Source: Telluribacter sp035998675 (lineage in GTDB: Bacteria > Bacteroidota > Bacteroidia > Cytophagales > Spirosomataceae). Taken from it: a DNA stretch of 64,000 nt. The notes under the pieces were generated by a model. That model was given only the letters and a program-made list of their open reading frames with translations, searched no databases and was not told the origin of the DNA. Position 1 is the first letter of the stretch; each line of letters opens with the position of its first letter. Where the stretch lies: the NCBI RefSeq assembly GCF_035998675.1, contig NZ_DASYHI010000020.1:744001-808000 (forward strand). The letters run 5' to 3'. Made by a program: the position numbers and the translations under genes. Positions 44,432-53,408 of this stretch are shown piece by piece.

Positions 44432-45628
44432 ATGAAAAAACAGACCAAAGCCATACGTATCCAAAGCAAAAAATCGCAAAACCGCGAGCACTCTACCCCC
44501 TTGTACCTGACCAGCAGCTTTACGTTCGAAAGCGCTGAGCAGGGCAAAGCCTTATTTGACGAAACCGAATCGGGCAACTTATACAGCCGGTTTTCCAACC
44601 CGTCGGTGCAGGAGTTTGTTGACAAGGTGTGCATGCTCGAAGACTGCGAGGATGGCGTGGCAACGGCTACCGGAATGGCGGCCGTATTTGCCAGTATGGC
44701 GGCGCTGCTGCAGTCAGGCGATCACCTGCTGGCCTGCCGGGCCTTATTTGGTTCTGCGCACCAGATCATTACCCAGATTCTGAGCAAATGGGGCGTTACC
44801 TATACCTACCTCGACGCGAATGCCAGCGAAAGCGACTGGGAGGCTGCCGTGCAGCCCAACACCCGCATGGTCTACCTCGAGACACCTTCCAACCCGGGGC
44901 TGGATCTGGTTGACCTGGCTATGATCGGACGCCTCTGCAAAAAGCATAACCTGATTTTTAACGTAGATAACTGCTTTGCAACCCCCGCCATTCAGTGTCC
45001 CGCCGAATTTGGCGCTGATCTGGTAGTTCACTCGGCGACCAAGTTCATGGACGGCCAAGGCCGTGTATTGGGTGGAATAGTGGTCGGCAAAGCAGAATAC
45101 ATCAAGCCGATCCGGTTTTTCTGTCGCCAGACGGGCCCCTCCCTGTCGCCCTTCAACGCCTGGGTACTTAGCAAGAGCCTCGAAACGCTGGAACTCCGGA
45201 TGGAGAAACATTCATCCAATGCGCTGAAGCTGGCCCAGGCCCTGGAGCAACACCCGGATGTAAAGCAGGTCAATTATCCTTACCTGCCCTCACACCCACA
45301 GTACGAACTGGCCCAACAGCAGATGAACGCGGGCGGCGCCATTGTGACCATTGAACTGGAAGGAGGCTTTGAGCGGGTAAGCGCGTTCTTTAACGCCCTG
45401 CAGATACCTTCCCTGTCGTCAAACCTGGGCGATACCCGTACCATCGTTACGAATCCTTTTACGACTACCCATTCCAAACTTAAAGCCGACGAAAAGGCGG
45501 CGCTGGGTATTACCGAAGGTCTTATCCGGATTTCGGTTGGGCTGGAAGCAGTAGAAGATCTGATCGAAGATTTTGAGCAGGCAGCCGAAGTAAGTGCTGA
45601 AAAGCTCAAGGAGAATATTGACAGATAA
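44432..45628 (+). CDS. metZ: O-succinylhomoserine sulfhydrylase / trans-sulfuration PLP enzyme
   Basis: A 398-residue Cys/Met-metabolism PLP enzyme. Lys204 in VVHSATKFMDGQGRVLGG is the Schiff-base lysine; YSRFSNPSVQEFVDKVCMLE, VYLETPSNPGLDLVD and NPFTTTHSKL are family blocks. It should join sulfide to activated homoserine to make homocysteine. Placement between the sulfur transporter and cysH supports direct sulfhydrylation. Exact acceptor (O-succinyl- or O-acetylhomoserine) and discrimination from cystathionine gamma-synthase cannot be made by eye. Confidence 0.82.
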   Translation: MKKQTKAIRIQSKKSQNREHSTPLYLTSSFTFESAEQGKALFDETESGNLYSRFSNPSVQEFVDKVCMLEDCEDGVATATGMAAVFASMAALLQSGDHLLACRALFGSAHQIITQILSKWGVTYTYLDANASESDWEAAVQPNTRMVYLETPSNPGLDLVDLAMIGRLCKKHNLIFNVDNCFATPAIQCPAEFGADLVVHSATKFMDGQGRVLGGIVVGKAEYIKPIRFFCRQTGPSLSPFNAWVLSKSLETLELRMEKHSSNALKLAQALEQHPDVKQVNYPYLPSHPQYELAQQQMNAGGAIVTIELEGGFERVSAFFNALQIPSLSSNLGDTRTIVTNPFTTTHSKLKADEKAALGITEGLIRISVGLEAVEDLIEDFEQAAEVSAEKLKENIDR

Positions 45629-45667
45629 AATTTTAATTAAAATACGATACTAAAAATTTCAAATAGC

Positions 45668-46381
45668 ATGGTAGGAAGTGCTAATGCAGAATTGGAGTCA
45701 TTAACAGCGGCCATCGCCGGTAAAAGCGAAGCGGAGGCACTGGCTGTTCTGGCGGAACTCTTTCCCGGTGAGGTCGTTTTTTCGACCAGCCTGGGGTACG
45801 AAGATCAGGTCATTTCGGACCTTATTTATCGCAATGCCGTAGCTATTAAAGTATTCACGCTGGATACGGGCCGGATGTTCAATGAAACCTACCTGACCCT
45901 GCAGAAAACAAATAACCGCTACGACACTAAAATTCAGGTCTACTACCCACAGACTACCGCCGTAGAAAATCTGGTAAGTGAGAAGGGGCCGCTGAGCTTT
46001 TATGATTCGCTCGAAAACCGGAAAGAATGTTGCTTCATCCGCAAGGTAGAGCCCCTGAACCGGGCCCTTAAAGGCGCTAAAATATGGGTGACTGGTATTC
46101 GGGCCGAACAGTCGGGCAATCGTCAGGATATGCCCCAGTTGGAATGGGACGAAGCGCACCAACTCTTTAAGTTCCACCCAATACTCCACTGGTCATTTGA
46201 GAAGGTAAAGGAGTACGTGAAAGTTTATAACGTACCGTATAATCCCCTCCATGACAAAGGCTTCGTAAGTATTGGCTGTGCCCCCTGTACCCGCGCCATT
46301 CGTGAGGGTGAAGACTTCCGGGCCGGCCGCTGGTGGTGGGAAGACGAATCCAAAAAAGAGTGCGGCCTGCACGCCAAATAA
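45668..46381 (+). CDS. cysH: Adenylylsulfate (APS) reductase, assimilatory 4Fe-4S type
   Basis: A 237-residue enzyme reducing APS to sulfite with thioredoxin. The cluster ligands Cys121-Cys122 (KECCFIRK) and Cys204/Cys207 (GCAPC) mark it as the iron-sulfur APS-type rather than the PAPS-type enzyme. The catalytic Cys232 is in ECGLH near the C-terminus. FSTSLGYEDQVI is the PP-loop-like nucleotide site. No APS kinase gene is present in the cluster, in keeping with direct APS reduction. Confidence 0.92.
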   Translation: MVGSANAELESLTAAIAGKSEAEALAVLAELFPGEVVFSTSLGYEDQVISDLIYRNAVAIKVFTLDTGRMFNETYLTLQKTNNRYDTKIQVYYPQTTAVENLVSEKGPLSFYDSLENRKECCFIRKVEPLNRALKGAKIWVTGIRAEQSGNRQDMPQLEWDEAHQLFKFHPILHWSFEKVKEYVKVYNVPYNPLHDKGFVSIGCAPCTRAIREGEDFRAGRWWWEDESKKECGLHAK

Positions 46382-46499
46382 GTACTTTAATAATACTATT
46401 TCAAGGTTCTGTATTTTGTAAAGAAGAATATAAAGAAGTCCAGAACTTGCCCTGATAATAAAGCTGTTAGTACAGCATTCAACTCGTAGTAAGAAAACT

Positions 46500-47438
46500 A
46501 TGTCAGTAGCAGTCAATCAATTCCCTAACCTCGAACGTCCCAGCATGGACTACCTTGATCAGCTTGAAGCCGAGGCCATCTACATCATGCGTGAAGTAGC
46601 CGGACAATTTGAACGTCCCGCCTTGCTGTTTTCGGGTGGCAAAGATTCCATCACCCTGGTTCGGCTGGCCGAAAAAGCCTTCGCACCCGGAAAAATCCCC
46701 TTCCCACTGGTACACGTGGACACCGGACATAACTTTGCCGAAGCCATCCGGTACCGCGATGAACTGGCTGCCCGTACCGGTGCCAGGCTTATTGTAAGGT
46801 ACGTTGAGGATACCATCAAAGCCAAGGGATTGAAAGAACCAACGGGTAAAAATGCCAGCCGCAACTGGCTTCAGACCTACACCCTGCTGGACACGATCGA
46901 AGAGTTTGAGTTTGATGCATGCATCGGTGGCGCCCGCCGCGACGAAGAGAAAGCCCGCGCCAAAGAGCGTATTTTCTCCTTTCGCGATGAGTTTGGTCAG
47001 TGGGACCCCAAGCGCCAGCGTCCTGAGCTCTGGAACCTGTTCAACGGTCGGATCCACAAAGGGGAGAACGTACGGGTATTCCCCATTTCCAACTGGACCG
47101 AGCTGGACGTGTGGTCGTACATTCACCGGGAAAATATCCCCCTTCCGAGCATTTATTTTGCCCACCAGCGCGAGTGTATCCTGCGCGATGGTCGCCTGCT
47201 GGCCAATACTGACTTTATCCAAAAGGACGAGTACGACCAGATTGTTACCCGCCAGGTACGTTTCCGGACGGTAGGTGACATGACCTGTACTGCCGCGGTA
47301 GAATCAAGTGCGGCTACCCTGGAGGAAGTAGTGGCTGAAATTACCATTTCCCGCATCAGCGAGCGTGGTGAAACCCGCATTGACGACCAGCAGACCGAGG
47401 CCGCCATGGAAGACCGCAAAAAGGGAGGATATTTTTAA
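46500..47438 (+). CDS. cysD: Sulfate adenylyltransferase small subunit
   Basis: A 312-residue PP-loop ATP pyrophosphatase that forms APS from ATP and sulfate. FSGGKDS (about 44-50) is the PP-loop; GGARRDEEKARAKERIFSFRDEFGQWDPK and VRFRTVGDMTCTAAVES are conserved in CysD. It works with the GTPase CysN encoded next. The gap to cysN is unusually long (218 bp) and holds repeat-like sequence. Confidence 0.95.
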   Translation: MSVAVNQFPNLERPSMDYLDQLEAEAIYIMREVAGQFERPALLFSGGKDSITLVRLAEKAFAPGKIPFPLVHVDTGHNFAEAIRYRDELAARTGARLIVRYVEDTIKAKGLKEPTGKNASRNWLQTYTLLDTIEEFEFDACIGGARRDEEKARAKERIFSFRDEFGQWDPKRQRPELWNLFNGRIHKGENVRVFPISNWTELDVWSYIHRENIPLPSIYFAHQRECILRDGRLLANTDFIQKDEYDQIVTRQVRFRTVGDMTCTAAVESSAATLEEVVAEITISRISERGETRIDDQQTEAAMEDRKKGGYF

Positions 47439-47656
47439 CTAAGTAGCTGTTAGCGATTAGCTTATAGTTCTTATATCTTGCCAACTCCCTGGTTTCTATA
47501 CGATAAATCCTTGATTTAGAATTAGTTTGATGCAAACTTATTTCGATGAAGTTCGTAGGATTAAAAAACAGAAGTGGAGTGTAAAGCTTGAATGGTCTAA
47601 GTTTCTAAACCGCTATTCACTACTTCACTAAATCACTCATTCAAAATTAATTAGAG
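47439..47656. repeat. Intergenic region with repeat-like elements inside the sulfate cluster
   Basis: Begins with TAGCTGTTAGCGATTAGCTT (about 47444-47463) and ends with TTCACTACTTCACTAAATCA and ACTCATTC (about 47615-47641). Both elements match parts of the gap at 9110-9423, and the last also resembles 8270-8290. No gene or promoter consensus was seen. Confidence 0.5.
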
Positions 47657-48901
47657 GTGGACTTACTCAGATTTATTACAGCAGGTAGCGTAGACGACGG
47701 AAAAAGTACGTTGATTGGCCGCTTGCTTTACGATACAAAAAATATTCTGGCCGACCAGATGGAGGCCATCGAACGCGCCAGCAAAACCCGCAATGACGGT
47801 GAGATTGACCTGGCACTCCTGACCGACGGACTGCGTTCGGAGCGGGAGCAGGGAATTACGATTGACGTAGCCTACAAATATTTCCAAACGCCCAACCGTA
47901 AGTTTATCAGTATTGACGCACCCGGACATATTCAGTACACCCGTAACATGGTGACCGGCGCTTCCAATGCCGACCTGGCCATTATCTTGGTAGATGCCCG
48001 CCACGGGGTAGTGGAGCAAACCCGTCGCCATTCGCTGATTGCTTCCCTGCTGGGTTTACCCCACGTAGTAGTGGCCATCAATAAAATGGACCTGGTGGGT
48101 TATTCGGAAGATAAATTCCTGGCCATTGCCAGTGCCTACAAAGAGCTTGCCAACAAGCTGCGGATTAAAAACCTGACCATTATTCCCGTAAGTGCCCTCA
48201 ACGGCGACAACATCGTGGATAGGTCCGAAGCTATGGCGTGGTACCAGGGCGAAACTTTGCTGTCGGTACTTGAAAACGTAAACGTACTGAACGAGCTTAA
48301 CCACCAGGACGGGCGTTTCTCGGTACAGTACGTAATTCGTCCCCAGACCGAAGAGCTGCACGACTACCGTGGCTACGCCGGACGCATCCAGAGCGGCCAG
48401 TTCCGTAAAGGGGAATCTATTGTAGTACTTCCGTCGGAGCGTACTACCCGAATCGCTAAAATTGAAGTAGGTGGCAAGGAAGTGGAAGAAGCCTACGCGC
48501 CCCAGTCGGTAACTATCCTGCTCGAAGATAATATTGACATTAGCCGGGGCGATATGCTGGTACCTGCCAATAACCTACCAAACCTCAGCCAGGACATTGA
48601 AGCGCTGGTATGCTGGATGGACGATCGCAAAGACTTGAAAGTAGGAGGCAAATTTACGCTCCAGCATGGAACTACCCGTACGCGTTGTTCGGTTCGTAGT
48701 ATTGAATACCGGGTTGATATCAACACGTATGAGCAGCTGGACGATGTCGAAAGTCTGAAACTCAACGATGTAGCCCGCATAGTACTGCGCACGGCCCAGC
48801 CCATTGCCTACGATTCCTACCAGAAAAACCGTTCAAACGGAGGCGCTATCCTGATTGACGAAACCTCCAATGTGACGGTAGGTGCCTGCATGGTAGATTA
48901 A
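47657..48901 (+). CDS. cysN: Sulfate adenylyltransferase GTPase subunit
   Basis: A 414-residue EF-Tu-like GTPase that drives APS formation by CysD. AGSVDDGKST is the P-loop, DAPGHIQYTRNM is G3, NKMDLVGY is G4, followed by two beta-barrel domains. The start is GTG at 47657 (MDLLRFITAGSVDDGKST, the normal CysN beginning). It lacks a fused CysC (APS kinase) domain, consistent with an APS reductase pathway. A small hairpin follows. Confidence 0.95.
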   Translation: MDLLRFITAGSVDDGKSTLIGRLLYDTKNILADQMEAIERASKTRNDGEIDLALLTDGLRSEREQGITIDVAYKYFQTPNRKFISIDAPGHIQYTRNMVTGASNADLAIILVDARHGVVEQTRRHSLIASLLGLPHVVVAINKMDLVGYSEDKFLAIASAYKELANKLRIKNLTIIPVSALNGDNIVDRSEAMAWYQGETLLSVLENVNVLNELNHQDGRFSVQYVIRPQTEELHDYRGYAGRIQSGQFRKGESIVVLPSERTTRIAKIEVGGKEVEEAYAPQSVTILLEDNIDISRGDMLVPANNLPNLSQDIEALVCWMDDRKDLKVGGKFTLQHGTTRTRCSVRSIEYRVDINTYEQLDDVESLKLNDVARIVLRTAQPIAYDSYQKNRSNGGAILIDETSNVTVGACMVD

Positions 48902-48908
48902 AATTTAA

Positions 48909-48931
48909 AAACGGAGTCTTTTTCTCCGTTT
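48909..48931. terminator. Weak hairpin between cysN and the sulfite reductase gene
   Basis: An 8-bp stem AAACGGAG/CTCCGTTT (48909-48916 with 48924-48931) and a T-rich loop. It may attenuate or stabilise the transcript; not a strong terminator. Confidence 0.35.
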
Positions 48932-48984
48932 AGTTCAGTCTCAATAATATACTATTCCGATAGAGTTTAAGAAATTTCAAGCTA

Positions 48985-51177
48985 ATGAAAAATCTAACTA
49001 TAACCGACAACGTTTCCGAAGCAGCCCAGCGAGATATCCACGAGCTTCAGTCCCGGATTGGCGTTTTCACCTCGGGTGAAGTACCCGAAGAAGCTTTCCG
49101 CCGGTACCGCCTGACAAGAGGTGTGTACGGCCAGCGACAGCCAGGCGTACAAATGATTCGTATCAAGCTGCCCCACGGCCGCATAACCGCTGACCAGCTG
49201 GTACGTATCGCTGATTCATCGGATAAATTTGCTACTGGTAACCTGCACGCAACTACCCGTCAGGATATTCAGCTCCACTTTGTAAAGCTGGCTGATTCAC
49301 CCCAGCTCTGGTCCGATCTGGAAGACGCCAATATTACCATTCGGGAAGCGTGTGGCAATACGGTTCGCAACGTGACGGCTTCTGCCCACGCAGGTATTGA
49401 CCCCAACGAACCCTTTGACGTAACACCCTACGCCCACGCCGTATTTGAGTACTTCCTGCGAAATCCTATCTGCCAGGATATGGGCCGAAAGTTTAAGATA
49501 GCGCTTTCTGCCTCTGAAAAAGACTCCGCCTTTGCCTTCATGCACGACGTAGGTCTTATTGCCAAATGGGGTGTAAACGAAAAAGGTGAAAAAGTAAAAG
49601 GCTTCCGGGTATTGGTAGGTGGTGGACTGGGTGCACAGCCGTTCCCGGCGCAGGAGGCTTATTCTTTCCTCGAAGATAAATACGCCATTCCATTTACTGA
49701 AGCTGTCATCCGGGTATTTGACCGCTACGGTGAGCGTACCCGTCGTCATAAGGCACGTATGAAGTTCCTACTCAATGACCTGGGTCTGGAAGGCTTTATG
49801 GAGAAAGTACAGGAAGAGTGGCCGGCGCTGAAAAACAAGGAATATATAGTAAACGCTACGGACGAGGGTGCTCGCTACGGAACCCGTGAATCCCTAGGCA
49901 AAGATGCTATCATTGAACTGGGCAAATCTACCCTGGAGGCCAGCCAGCAGGAACAGTATACGCATTGGGTAAAAACCAACGTATTAGAGCAAAAGCAGCC
50001 GGGGTGGTATGCGGTGCAGATCCGCCTGCTCCTGGGTGACATGCATTCCTCAACGGCCCGTCAGTTGGCTGACATTGTTCGTCAGTACGCCGCCGACGAT
50101 ATCCGGGTAACGGTCAACCAGGGGTACCTGCTTCGATTCATCAAAGCCGAAGACCTGCCGGTCGTTTACCAGAAACTGAACGCCCTGGGGCTGGCCGATC
50201 CGGGTTTTGACAGTACTGCCGACATTACAACCTGCCCCGGTACTGATACCTGTAACCTGGCTATTTCCAGCAGCTACGGGATTACCCGCGCCCTCGAAAA
50301 AGTAATGAAGGAAGAGTTTCCGGATATTATTTACAACAACGATATCAAGATAAAGATCAGCGGCTGTATGAACGGTTGCGGTCAGCATAGCGCCTGTAAC
50401 ATAGGTATGCACGGTAGCTCCATCAAAAACGGCAAGTACGTACTGCCCGCTATGCAGTTTTTGCTGGGTGGTGGTTTTGCCGGGTCCGGCGACGGCCAGA
50501 TTGGTGATAAGGTAATTAAGATTCCGACCAAGCGCGGACCGGATGCCCTGCGCCTGCTCCTGACCGACTACGACGCCAACGCCCTCGAAGGCGAGTACTT
50601 CAATGACTACTACCAGCGCCAGACTAAAAACTACTTCTATCAGTTGTTAAAGCCCCTCGCGGACCTGACCACCGTTAAAGAAAGTGACTACCGCGACTGG
50701 GAACACGATGAACTGTTCAAGACGGAGATTGGGGTTGGTGAATGTGCCAGCGTCATCATTGACCTGGTAGCCACTACGCTCATTGAGGCCGACGAGAAGT
50801 TTATTCAGGCGAATGATAATCTGGAAGCCGGGGTATGGGCAGATGCCATTTACCACGCCTACAACGTGTTCATTACGGGTGCCAAAGCTCTGCTTATCGG
50901 CAAAGGGGTGTCTACCAATACGCAACACGGTGTCGCCAAAGACTTTGACGAGCACTTTGGCAGCCTGTTTTATCCGGTAGCCCAGGGCGCTGAGCTGCGG
51001 GGTTTCCGCGACCTGGTATTCAGCATCAATAAAAACGAACCTACCGAGGCGTTTGCCCGTGGGTTTGTCGAATCAGCTTCCAGATTCCTGTTTGAACTGA
51101 AAAACTACCGTGAAAAACTGTTGGCCGAAGAAGGTGAACCTACCTTACAGGAACTGACTTTCGGTCAGGATAGTTAA
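48985..51177 (+). CDS. Ferredoxin-type sulfite (nitrite) reductase with C-terminal HEPN-like domain
   Basis: A 730-residue siroheme/4Fe-4S enzyme reducing sulfite to sulfide. Cluster/siroheme ligands are Cys417 and Cys423 (TCPGTDTC) and Cys461 and Cys465 (GCMNGCGQH). The two NIR_SIR half-domains fill residues about 1-570. Residues about 590-715 are extra: WADAIYHAYNVFITGAKALL, then IGKGVSTNTQHGV and DFDEHFG match the HEPN pattern (helical, A-K-A-L-L, KG, T..GV, F..HF). The HEPN RNase RxxxxH motif is not evident, so a binding or assembly role is more likely. Context in the cysH/D/N cluster favours sulfite over nitrite. Confidence 0.87.
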   Translation: MKNLTITDNVSEAAQRDIHELQSRIGVFTSGEVPEEAFRRYRLTRGVYGQRQPGVQMIRIKLPHGRITADQLVRIADSSDKFATGNLHATTRQDIQLHFVKLADSPQLWSDLEDANITIREACGNTVRNVTASAHAGIDPNEPFDVTPYAHAVFEYFLRNPICQDMGRKFKIALSASEKDSAFAFMHDVGLIAKWGVNEKGEKVKGFRVLVGGGLGAQPFPAQEAYSFLEDKYAIPFTEAVIRVFDRYGERTRRHKARMKFLLNDLGLEGFMEKVQEEWPALKNKEYIVNATDEGARYGTRESLGKDAIIELGKSTLEASQQEQYTHWVKTNVLEQKQPGWYAVQIRLLLGDMHSSTARQLADIVRQYAADDIRVTVNQGYLLRFIKAEDLPVVYQKLNALGLADPGFDSTADITTCPGTDTCNLAISSSYGITRALEKVMKEEFPDIIYNNDIKIKISGCMNGCGQHSACNIGMHGSSIKNGKYVLPAMQFLLGGGFAGSGDGQIGDKVIKIPTKRGPDALRLLLTDYDANALEGEYFNDYYQRQTKNYFYQLLKPLADLTTVKESDYRDWEHDELFKTEIGVGECASVIIDLVATTLIEADEKFIQANDNLEAGVWADAIYHAYNVFITGAKALLIGKGVSTNTQHGVAKDFDEHFGSLFYPVAQGAELRGFRDLVFSINKNEPTEAFARGFVESASRFLFELKNYREKLLAEEGEPTLQELTFGQDS

Positions 51178-51193
51178 GAGTAAAAGGAGTAAC

Positions 51194-51232
51194 CGGCCGG
51201 TTGCCTGGGACATCCACCCCCGCAACCGGCCG
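51194..51232. promoter_or_regulatory. GC-rich hairpin upstream of the uroporphyrinogen methyltransferase gene
   Basis: An 11-bp stem CGGCCGGTTGC/GCAACCGGCCG (51194-51204 with 51222-51232) and 17-nt loop fill most of the 70-bp gap. The stem ends 15 nt before the ATG and has no T-run. It could act as an RNA stabiliser or translational control element. Confidence 0.4.
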
Positions 51233-51247
51233 ATAATAAAAAGCAGC

Positions 51248-52009
51248 ATGAAAGTAACCCTGATAGGTGCCGGTCCCGGCGATCCTGAACTCATAACCCT
51301 AAAAGGAATCAAAGCCCTGCAGCAGGCACGGGTGGTACTATACGATGCGCTCGTTCATCCTGATCTGCTCGCTCACTGCCCCAGCGACTGCGTAAAAGTA
51401 CACGTAGGGAAGCGTTTTGGGAAGCACAGCGCCAGCCAGGACGTTATCAACTATATGATCGTAGAGTATGCCCTGCAGTACGGCGAGGTAGTACGCCTCA
51501 AGGGGGGTGACCCCTATGTGTTCGGACGTGGCTACGAGGAAGTTGAATTTGCGGCAAAGCACGGTATTGAGTCGGAAGTGATTCCGGGTATATCCAGCAG
51601 TTATGCCGTACCGGCTTTGGCGGGTATTCCCCTGACCAGTCGGGGCGTCAGCGAAAGCTTCTGGGTGGTAACAGGTACTACCAAGTCCCATTTGCTATCC
51701 TCTGACCTGGTACTGGCGGCCCAGTCGTCGGCCACGGTAGTGGTCTTGATGGGGGTACATAAACTCCCGGAGATTGTGGAAATCTACTCCCAGCTGAACA
51801 AATTCGACGAACCCATTGCCATTATCCAAAACGGCTCCCTGCCTACCCAGAAAGTAGTAACCGGCAAGATTAGTAATATTCTGCCCCTGGCCCAGATTTG
51901 CGCCATCAGTTCACCGGCCATTATTGTTATCGGTAAAGCGGCTTCCCTGCCCGACCAACTCAATGGGTGCGTACAGGCCATTACACAGAAGAAAGATTTA
52001 ATGTCCTGA
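51248..52009 (+). CDS. cobA: Uroporphyrinogen-III C-methyltransferase
   Basis: A 253-residue SUMT that methylates uroporphyrinogen III twice to give precorrin-2, the first committed step to siroheme. VTLIGAGPGDPELITLKG, VRLKGGDPYVFGRGYEE and VIPGISSSYAVPALAGIPLTSRG are the SAM-binding and family motifs. It lacks the dehydrogenase/ferrochelatase part of CysG. Linkage to sulfite reductase means it supplies its siroheme. Confidence 0.94.
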   Translation: MKVTLIGAGPGDPELITLKGIKALQQARVVLYDALVHPDLLAHCPSDCVKVHVGKRFGKHSASQDVINYMIVEYALQYGEVVRLKGGDPYVFGRGYEEVEFAAKHGIESEVIPGISSSYAVPALAGIPLTSRGVSESFWVVTGTTKSHLLSSDLVLAAQSSATVVVLMGVHKLPEIVEIYSQLNKFDEPIAIIQNGSLPTQKVVTGKISNILPLAQICAISSPAIIVIGKAASLPDQLNGCVQAITQKKDLMS

Positions 52010-52033
52010 AAGACATTCAGAGTGGGTTGGCTG

Positions 52034-52384
52034 CTAAGACAGCCACCGCAGCAACGTTGTCCAGTCCGCATCCAGCGTAATGGTCCGGTCTTTAAATTCC
52101 AGGAAGTAGATTATTATCGCCAGCACGAAGTAGCTCACAAACAGCCACTTCTTCTTTTGTTCGTAGGCGTGCGGGTTGTGAAAGTACTCGAATACCATAG
52201 AGGCCGAAAACCCAACTACCATCAGCATCATGGACAGCATGCCGCAGTCGGAACGGTAGTGTTTAAACGCGGCCAGCGCCGGCGCTCCCAATACCAGGTA
52301 CATCAGCCACATTCCAAAGCCCATCCGGTACAGATAGACGCTGAGACGACGGTCGTTTTTAATATCAAAAATTCCTTCAAACAT
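52034..52384 (-). CDS. Small membrane protein of unknown function
   Basis: A 116-residue protein with membrane segments at about 20-40, 50-66 and 82-97: MGFGMWLMYLVLGAPALAAF, GMLSMMLMVVGFSASMVF and WLFVSYFVLAIIIYFL. The loops are charged. Its stop lies 24 bp after the convergent cobA stop. No family recognised; compact hydrophobic periodicity and the absence of competing frames support it as real. Confidence 0.6.
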   Translation of the reverse strand: MFEGIFDIKNDRRLSVYLYRMGFGMWLMYLVLGAPALAAFKHYRSDCGMLSMMLMVVGFSASMVFEYFHNPHAYEQKKKWLFVSYFVLAIIIYFLEFKDRTITLDADWTTLLRWLS

Positions 52385-52469
52385 AGGTACCTGGAATAAG
52401 TTTGATTAGGTGAAGGTATCAACTATCCTTTACAAATCCTATTTCTGCGGATTCGTTCGGGTTTTACCT

Positions 52470-52477
52470 TATTTTTG
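52470..52477 (+). promoter_or_regulatory. Candidate -7 box of the acyltransferase gene
   Basis: TATTTTTG fits TAnnTTTG, 22 nt before the TTG start at 52500. No clear -33 element. Confidence 0.4.
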
Positions 52478-52499
52478 TAAAAATATCTAGCCGGGAAAG

Positions 52500-53408
52500 T
52501 TGCTTACCACTTTATTCATATCCCTACTTAATGCCTTTTCGCGTTTATCGTGGAGGAATTTGTACCGCCTGTCGGATGGTTTGAGCTGGCTGCTTTTTAA
52601 CCTCGTAAAGTACCGGCAGCAGGTAATCTGGCAAAATCTGCGCCTTAGTTTTCCTGATAAAAACGATCAGCAGCTCCGGCCTATTGCCCGGGCCTTCCAC
52701 CGCCACTTCACCGACCTCATCGTGGAAACTCTCAAGCTACGTCAGGCCTCCGTTCAGGACGTGCAGGAGCGATTGGTTGGCGATATCTCGGTCATCAATG
52801 ACCTGTATGCGCGCGGTAAAAGCGCCGTGTTTGTGCTGGGGCACCGGGGCAACTGGGAACTGGCCAACCTCTTTGCTTCGGCTACGTTTAAGCATGAATG
52901 TATCGTCGTATATAAACCCTTAAGCAATCAAAGATTTGAGGAGTGGTTCCGGCAGATGCGTACCCGCTTTGGCGGTACCATGGTACCTATGCGGGAAATT
53001 TACGGCGAGTTACTGAAGCCCCGCACCCGTCCCTACCTGCTTTTTCTGGTCAATGACCAGTCGCCCAACCCCAGGTCGGCCTACTGGACCCGCTTCCTCC
53101 ACCAGGATACCGGCGTGTACCGGGGCGTTGAGGCCATAGCCCGGAAGTATGACCTGCCGGTTGTTTATGCTGACCTGCGGCGCGACGAGGAGCGGAGGGG
53201 GTACTACTGGCTGGATATTACTCCCATAACCGAGGAGCCTGCCGTACTACCCGTCAACGGAGTACTGGAAAAACAAATCCGGATCTTGGAAAATGATATT
53301 GTGAAGCAGCCCGGTAACTGGCTCTGGAGCCACAAGCGGTGGAAGCACCGGCGTCCGGCGAGGTTACAGCCCGAACAAATCCTTGAAGCCAGGTACGATC
53401 GTGAGTAA
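52500..53408 (+). CDS. Lysophospholipid/lipid A acyltransferase (LpxL/HtrB family)
   Basis: A 302-residue inner-membrane acyltransferase adding a secondary fatty acid to lipid A. The catalytic His115-x4-Glu120 is in LGHRGNWELAN. NLRLSFPDKNDQQL and VNDQSPNPRSAYWTRFLHQDTGVYRG are family blocks. The start appears to be TTG at 52500; there is no nearby ATG. It overlaps the next gene by 8 nt, so acyltransferase and glycosyltransferase are co-translated, fitting a shared role in lipopolysaccharide assembly. Confidence 0.87.
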   Translation: MLTTLFISLLNAFSRLSWRNLYRLSDGLSWLLFNLVKYRQQVIWQNLRLSFPDKNDQQLRPIARAFHRHFTDLIVETLKLRQASVQDVQERLVGDISVINDLYARGKSAVFVLGHRGNWELANLFASATFKHECIVVYKPLSNQRFEEWFRQMRTRFGGTMVPMREIYGELLKPRTRPYLLFLVNDQSPNPRSAYWTRFLHQDTGVYRGVEAIARKYDLPVVYADLRRDEERRGYYWLDITPITEEPAVLPVNGVLEKQIRILENDIVKQPGNWLWSHKRWKHRRPARLQPEQILEARYDRE

